Assembly (NCBI GenBank): GCA_003561835.1
Contig: PWVN01000191.1
Location: forward strand, 1 to 8,270
Source of the DNA: Syntrophomonadaceae bacterium
Lineage (GTDB): Bacteria > Bacillota > Dethiobacteria > PWVN01
Direction: 5' to 3'
DNA: 8,270 nucleotides
Both the position numbers and the translations under genes were made by a program. This document shows positions 5,969-8,270 of the stretch, piece after piece. Position 1 is the first letter of the stretch; every line of letters starts with the position of its first letter. The notes under the pieces were generated by a model. It was not told the DNA's origin and ran no database searches. It saw nothing but the letters and a program-made list of their open reading frames with translations.

Positions 5969-7147
5969 ATGTCCTACGATTTTAACCGGGTTATAGAGCG
6001 GCGGGGCAGCGGCTGCATGAAGTGGGATGATACAGAAGACTATTTCGGGGTCAGGGATGTCCTGCCCCTGTGGGTGGCGGATATGGATTTTGAGGCCCCC
6101 CGGGAAGTCCGGGAGGCCCTTCTCAAGAGGGCAAAGCACGGCATCTACGGCTACGGGGCCCGCTGTCCCGGTCTCTACGAGGCCCAGAAGGAATGGCTGA
6201 AAAGGCGCTGGGGTTGGGAGATCGAGGACAGCTGGCTCACCGTCTCCCCCGGGGTCATCCCGGCCCTTATCATGGCCCTGCGGGCCTTCACCGAACCCGG
6301 GGACCGGGTGGCCCTGCAGACCCCCTCCTATCCCCCCTTCTTCGCCGCTGTGGAAAAAAACGGCCGGCAAGTGGCAGCCATCCCCCTGAAGGTGGAGGGG
6401 GGGAGGTACCAGATGGACTTCCCCCGCCTGGAAGAGACCCTGGATGCCGGGGTGAAACTCCTCATCCTCTGCAGCCCCCACAATCCCGTGGGCCGGGTGT
6501 GGGAGGAGGAGGAACTGCGGCGGCTGGGGGGCATCTGCTGCCGGCGCCGGGTGCTGGTGGTTTCCGATGAGATCCACGGCGATATCATCCTTTCGGGCCG
6601 GCACATCCCCTTTCCCCTCCTTTCGCCGGAGTTTGCCGGGAACTCCCTGGTCCTGACCTCCACCAGCAAGACCTTTAACCTGGCGGGGCTGCAGGTATCC
6701 AGCACCATCATCCCCAACCCGGAGCTGCGCCGGCGCTACCGGCATGTCCAGCAGGGCAGCGGCTTCAGCCGCCCCAACATCTTCGGCCAGGCGGCGGCGG
6801 CGGCCGCCTATGCCCACGGGGAGCCCTGGCTGGAGGCCCTTCTGGAGCACTTCCGGGGGAACCTGCAGTTTTTCCTCTACTACCTCCGGGAACATCTGCC
6901 GGAGCTGGTCGTCATACCCCCCGAAGGCACCTACCTGGTGTGGATGGACTGCCGCAGGCTGGGGATGGATGACCAGGAACTCCGGGACTTCTTCCTCAAG
7001 GAGGCGGGGGTGGCCTTCAATTCGGGCCACACCTTCGGGCCGGAGGGCCGCGGTTTCCTCCGGGTCAACCTGGCCTGCCCCCGAAAGGTCCTGGAAGAGG
7101 CCCTGGGAAGGGTTCAGCGGGCCCTCAGGGCCCGGAAGGGGCAATAG
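5969..7147 (+). CDS. patB: MalY/PatB-type PLP-dependent C-S beta-lyase / aminotransferase
   Basis: The 392-residue fold-type I PLP enzyme matches the usual length of MalY/PatB proteins. It starts with the subgroup's signature N-terminus (YDFNRVIERRGSGCMKWD; LPLWVADMDF at 32-41). It then shows YGYGARCPGLYEAQKEWLKRR at 60-80, SPGVIPAL at 93-100, TPSYPPF at 118-124 (Tyr121 stacks near PLP), SPHNPVGRVW at 169-178 (Asn172), SDEIHGDI at 199-206 (Asp200 to the pyridine nitrogen), TSTSKTFNLAGLQ at 230-242 (Lys234 forms the Schiff base), and GFLRVNLACPR at 362-372 (Arg365 for the substrate carboxylate). Such enzymes cleave cystathionine or cysteine to homocysteine/pyruvate/ammonia/H2S. Some act as aminotransferases, and MalY also has regulatory effects in E. 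coli. GAGGAGGG lies seven bases before the ATG. It stands alone between a divergent promoter region and its own terminator, so the physiological substrate is not given by context. Confidence 0.9.
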   Translation: MSYDFNRVIERRGSGCMKWDDTEDYFGVRDVLPLWVADMDFEAPREVREALLKRAKHGIYGYGARCPGLYEAQKEWLKRRWGWEIEDSWLTVSPGVIPALIMALRAFTEPGDRVALQTPSYPPFFAAVEKNGRQVAAIPLKVEGGRYQMDFPRLEETLDAGVKLLILCSPHNPVGRVWEEEELRRLGGICCRRRVLVVSDEIHGDIILSGRHIPFPLLSPEFAGNSLVLTSTSKTFNLAGLQVSSTIIPNPELRRRYRHVQQGSGFSRPNIFGQAAAAAAYAHGEPWLEALLEHFRGNLQFFLYYLREHLPELVVIPPEGTYLVWMDCRRLGMDDQELRDFFLKEAGVAFNSGHTFGPEGRGFLRVNLACPRKVLEEALGRVQRALRARKGQ

Positions 7148-7193
7148 GGAAGGCGGAAGGGTGGTTCGGGACGGAGAAGGCAGCACAATCCGG

Positions 7194-7217
7194 GCGCCGG
7201 GAAGGGCGCTTTTTTTT
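7194..7217 (+). terminator. Rho-independent terminator after the PLP enzyme gene
   Basis: GCGCC (7194-7198) pairs with GGCGC (7205-7209) around a 6-nt loop and is followed by eight Ts (7210-7217). It lies about 45 nt after the stop codon. The flanking CACAA/TTGTG could extend the stem around the U-run. Confidence 0.8.
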
Positions 7218-7240
7218 GTGTGGGCAAAAACCATCAGATA

Positions 7241-7276
7241 GGTACAGATGTACCAGGTGAATGTGCCGGAAGCACC
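7241..7276. repeat. GGTAC-N4-GTACC palindrome, copy 2, with following short hairpin
   Basis: GGTAC (7241-7245), AGAT, GTACC (7250-7254) repeat the element seen at 328-341, with 14 of 16 bases shared over GGTACNNATGTACCAG. As in the first copy it follows a terminator U-run by a little over 20 nt. The sequence after it can form a small hairpin (GGTG 7256-7259 with CACC 7273-7276, or GTGC/GCAC inside). It lies about 125 nt upstream of the FMN lipoprotein start. No promoter between it and that gene is clear, although TAAAAT at 7301-7306 after an A-tract is a possible -10. Confidence 0.5.
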
Positions 7277-7377
7277 CAAGACGCTCAAAAAAAAATAGGC
7301 TAAAATAAACGCAAAGAAGTTCGCTGCAGCAAGAGAAATTTATAACAAAGACAAAAAACTATCTGGGGGGAAGAGAA

Positions 7378-8088
7378 ATGAAAAAAGGAGCTTTTCTGGT
7401 TATCAGCACGTTACTGGTAGTGTTTCTTCTGGTCGGGTGCGGAACCGACCCCGTCGTGGAGAATCCCGGTACTGTAAACGGATCCGAGTACACAGACGGT
7501 ACTTACACTGCTGTTTCCGAAGCCAACGAGCGGGGCTATGCCTGGGTAGAGGTGGTCATCGAAGACGGGGCCATCGCCGCTGTGTCCCTCAAGGAATTCA
7601 ACGACAAGGGGCAGGAGAAAGACGAGAACTACACCTACGAGCCCTTCCAGGCAGCCATTGCTGAACTGCCCGCCAAATTCGTGGAGGCCAACTCCGCCGA
7701 AATCGACGTGGTAACAGGGGCCACCAGTACCTCCAACAAGGCCATGGACGCCGTGGGCCGGGCCCTGCAGAGGAGCCAGGGATTTGACGGGACCTTCTCC
7801 GGCACCTTCATGGGGATTTCCGAAGTCAGTGAACGGGGCGGCTGGGCCGTAGTCCTGGTGACCCTGGATTCCCAGGGGAACATCACCGAGGTCCTCCTGA
7901 AAGAAATGACTGCGGATGGCTTCAAGGACGAGGACTATACCTATGAACTCTGGCATGAAGCGGCGGAAGAGATGGCCCAGCGCTTTGTGGACGCCAACTC
8001 GGCCGAAGTGGATGCCTTCACCGGCGCCACCGGAAGTTCCGGCATGTGGATGCAGGCTGTGGAAGACGCCCTGCAAAAATCCAAGTAA
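7378..8088 (+). CDS. Lipoprotein with two tandem covalent-FMN-binding domains
   Basis: The 236-residue precursor has an N-terminal MKK, a hydrophobic stretch and the lipobox LLVGC, so Cys21 should be lipidated and the mature protein should sit on the outer face of the membrane. After a short linker, two FMN_bind domains follow (about 38-134 and 136-234). Each ends in the signature D-x-x-T-G-A-T recognised by the flavin transferase ApbE: DVVTGAT (110-116) and DAFTGAT (212-218). Thr116 and Thr218 are the expected FMN-phosphoester sites. The halves are clearly duplicated (NSAEIDVVTGAT versus NSAEVDAFTGAT; both begin with DGT[YF]). The architecture resembles PplA, the two-flavin lipoprotein of flavin-based extracellular electron transfer in Listeria. 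No apbE, ndh2 or quinone-synthesis genes are in the window. Start supported by GGGGGGAAG upstream. An extracytoplasmic electron-carrier role is inferred; the redox partner is unknown. Confidence 0.9.
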   Translation: MKKGAFLVISTLLVVFLLVGCGTDPVVENPGTVNGSEYTDGTYTAVSEANERGYAWVEVVIEDGAIAAVSLKEFNDKGQEKDENYTYEPFQAAIAELPAKFVEANSAEIDVVTGATSTSNKAMDAVGRALQRSQGFDGTFSGTFMGISEVSERGGWAVVLVTLDSQGNITEVLLKEMTADGFKDEDYTYELWHEAAEEMAQRFVDANSAEVDAFTGATGSSGMWMQAVEDALQKSK

Positions 8089-8106
8089 AGGAAGATTAGC
8101 TAAGTA

Positions 8107-8139
8107 GACCGGCGGCCCTGACGGGCCGCCGGTCTTTTT
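8107..8139 (+). terminator. Strong Rho-independent terminator after the FMN lipoprotein gene
   Basis: GACCGGCGGCCC (8107-8118) pairs perfectly over 12 bp with GGGCCGCCGGTC (8123-8134) around a TGAC loop, followed by five Ts. It lies 18 nt after the stop codon, so the lipoprotein is a single-gene transcript on this side. Confidence 0.95.
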
Positions 8140-8140
8140 G

Positions 8141-8169
8141 TGGGACAGGGGGACAGGGACCTTGTCCCA
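8141..8169. repeat. GGGACA-type inverted/direct repeat (REP-like)
   Basis: TGGGACA (8141-8147) is inverted as TGTCCCA (8163-8169), and GGGACAGGG occurs twice in a row (8142-8150 and 8150-8158). Short GGGACA...TGTCCC palindromes of this kind are dispersed in many Firmicute and other genomes and are often linked to IS200-like transposases. That link is from general knowledge, and no transposase is visible here. Only one such element is in the window, so its repeat status needs the whole genome. Confidence 0.5.
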
Positions 8170-8270
8170 TTTCATATTCAGGAGGCATTTCCAACCATCC
8201 TTTTAGTCTGCCATACCTACTTGCCTTACCAACCCCCCTTTGCTCTGCCGGTACTTACTCTTGTCTTTAG
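8170..8270. other. Right-edge segment without an assignable gene
   Basis: This last 101 bases show no supported feature. The minus strand has an open frame entering from the right edge and stopping at 8203-8205 (21 codons, basic, ending QVGMAD). It could be the end of a leftward gene but is too short to recognise. An AGGAGG at 8180-8185 on the + strand is not followed by a start codon. Confidence 0.3.

Noticed and set aside
5804..7288. 494-codon open frame on the minus strand, antisense to the PLP enzyme
   Set aside because: It has the same shadow-like composition, runs through the + strand terminator and the fchA-side intergenic region, and shows no recognisable domain.
8203..8268. Short minus-strand frame at the right edge as the end of a gene
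   Set aside because: Only 21 codons are visible with no recognisable motif, so I do not annotate it as a CDS.
1..8270. CRISPR array, tRNA, rRNA, prophage, antiphage or IS transposase genes
   Set aside because: I saw no regularly spaced repeats, no tRNA-like cloverleaf or rRNA sequence, and no transposase, integrase or defence-type domains in any convincing frame.

Overview
The window comes from a fairly GC-rich (about 60% by eye) anaerobic bacterium, most likely a Firmicute of the Peptococcaceae / Moorella / Thermacetogenium kind. This placement is inference. It rests on strong AGGAGG-type ribosome binding sites, many hairpin-plus-U-run terminators, an ECF sigma factor with a one-TM anti-sigma partner, and an fchA-folD pair of the tetrahydrofolate (Wood-Ljungdahl methyl branch) pathway beside an AMP-forming acetyl-CoA synthetase. 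No phylogenetic marker allows a finer placement.

Layout on the + strand: the tail of a subtilisin-like protease (2-172); a structured intergenic region with two terminators and a GGTAC-palindrome element (173-582); acs (583-2556); a gap holding what looks like a frameshifted PocR-like sensory-domain remnant and an ECF-type promoter (2557-2975); an ECF sigma factor (2976-3536) overlapping its probable membrane anti-sigma factor (3517-4239). A bidirectional terminator (4238-4269) separates these from the minus-strand operon fchA-folD (5785 down to 4275). Divergent from that operon is a MalY/PatB-type PLP C-S lyase/aminotransferase (5969-7147) with its own terminator. Then come a second copy of the GGTAC palindrome (7241-7254), a lipoprotein with two covalent-FMN domains (7378-8088), a strong terminator, and a GGGACA-type dispersed repeat near the window end.

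Functionally, acs activates acetate to acetyl-CoA, and fchA/folD interconvert formyl-, methenyl- and methylene-THF. Both fit C1/acetate metabolism in an acetogen or syntroph. The lipoprotein is a candidate extracytoplasmic flavin electron carrier. The sigma/anti-sigma pair is a self-contained envelope-signalling module, and a TGTAAC-N17-CGTT promoter in front of it suggests autoregulation.

The most interesting biology is in the folate operon. FolD lacks two of the residues used for cyclohydrolase chemistry (Lys replaced by Ala52, Gln replaced by Phe96), and it is encoded directly after a separate cyclohydrolase-family protein, FchA. This suggests the two reactions have been split between two proteins. 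Other points for a second look are the duplicated GGTAC palindrome located just after terminators, the attenuator-like structure upstream of acs, the broken PocR-like gene, and the two-flavin lipoprotein.
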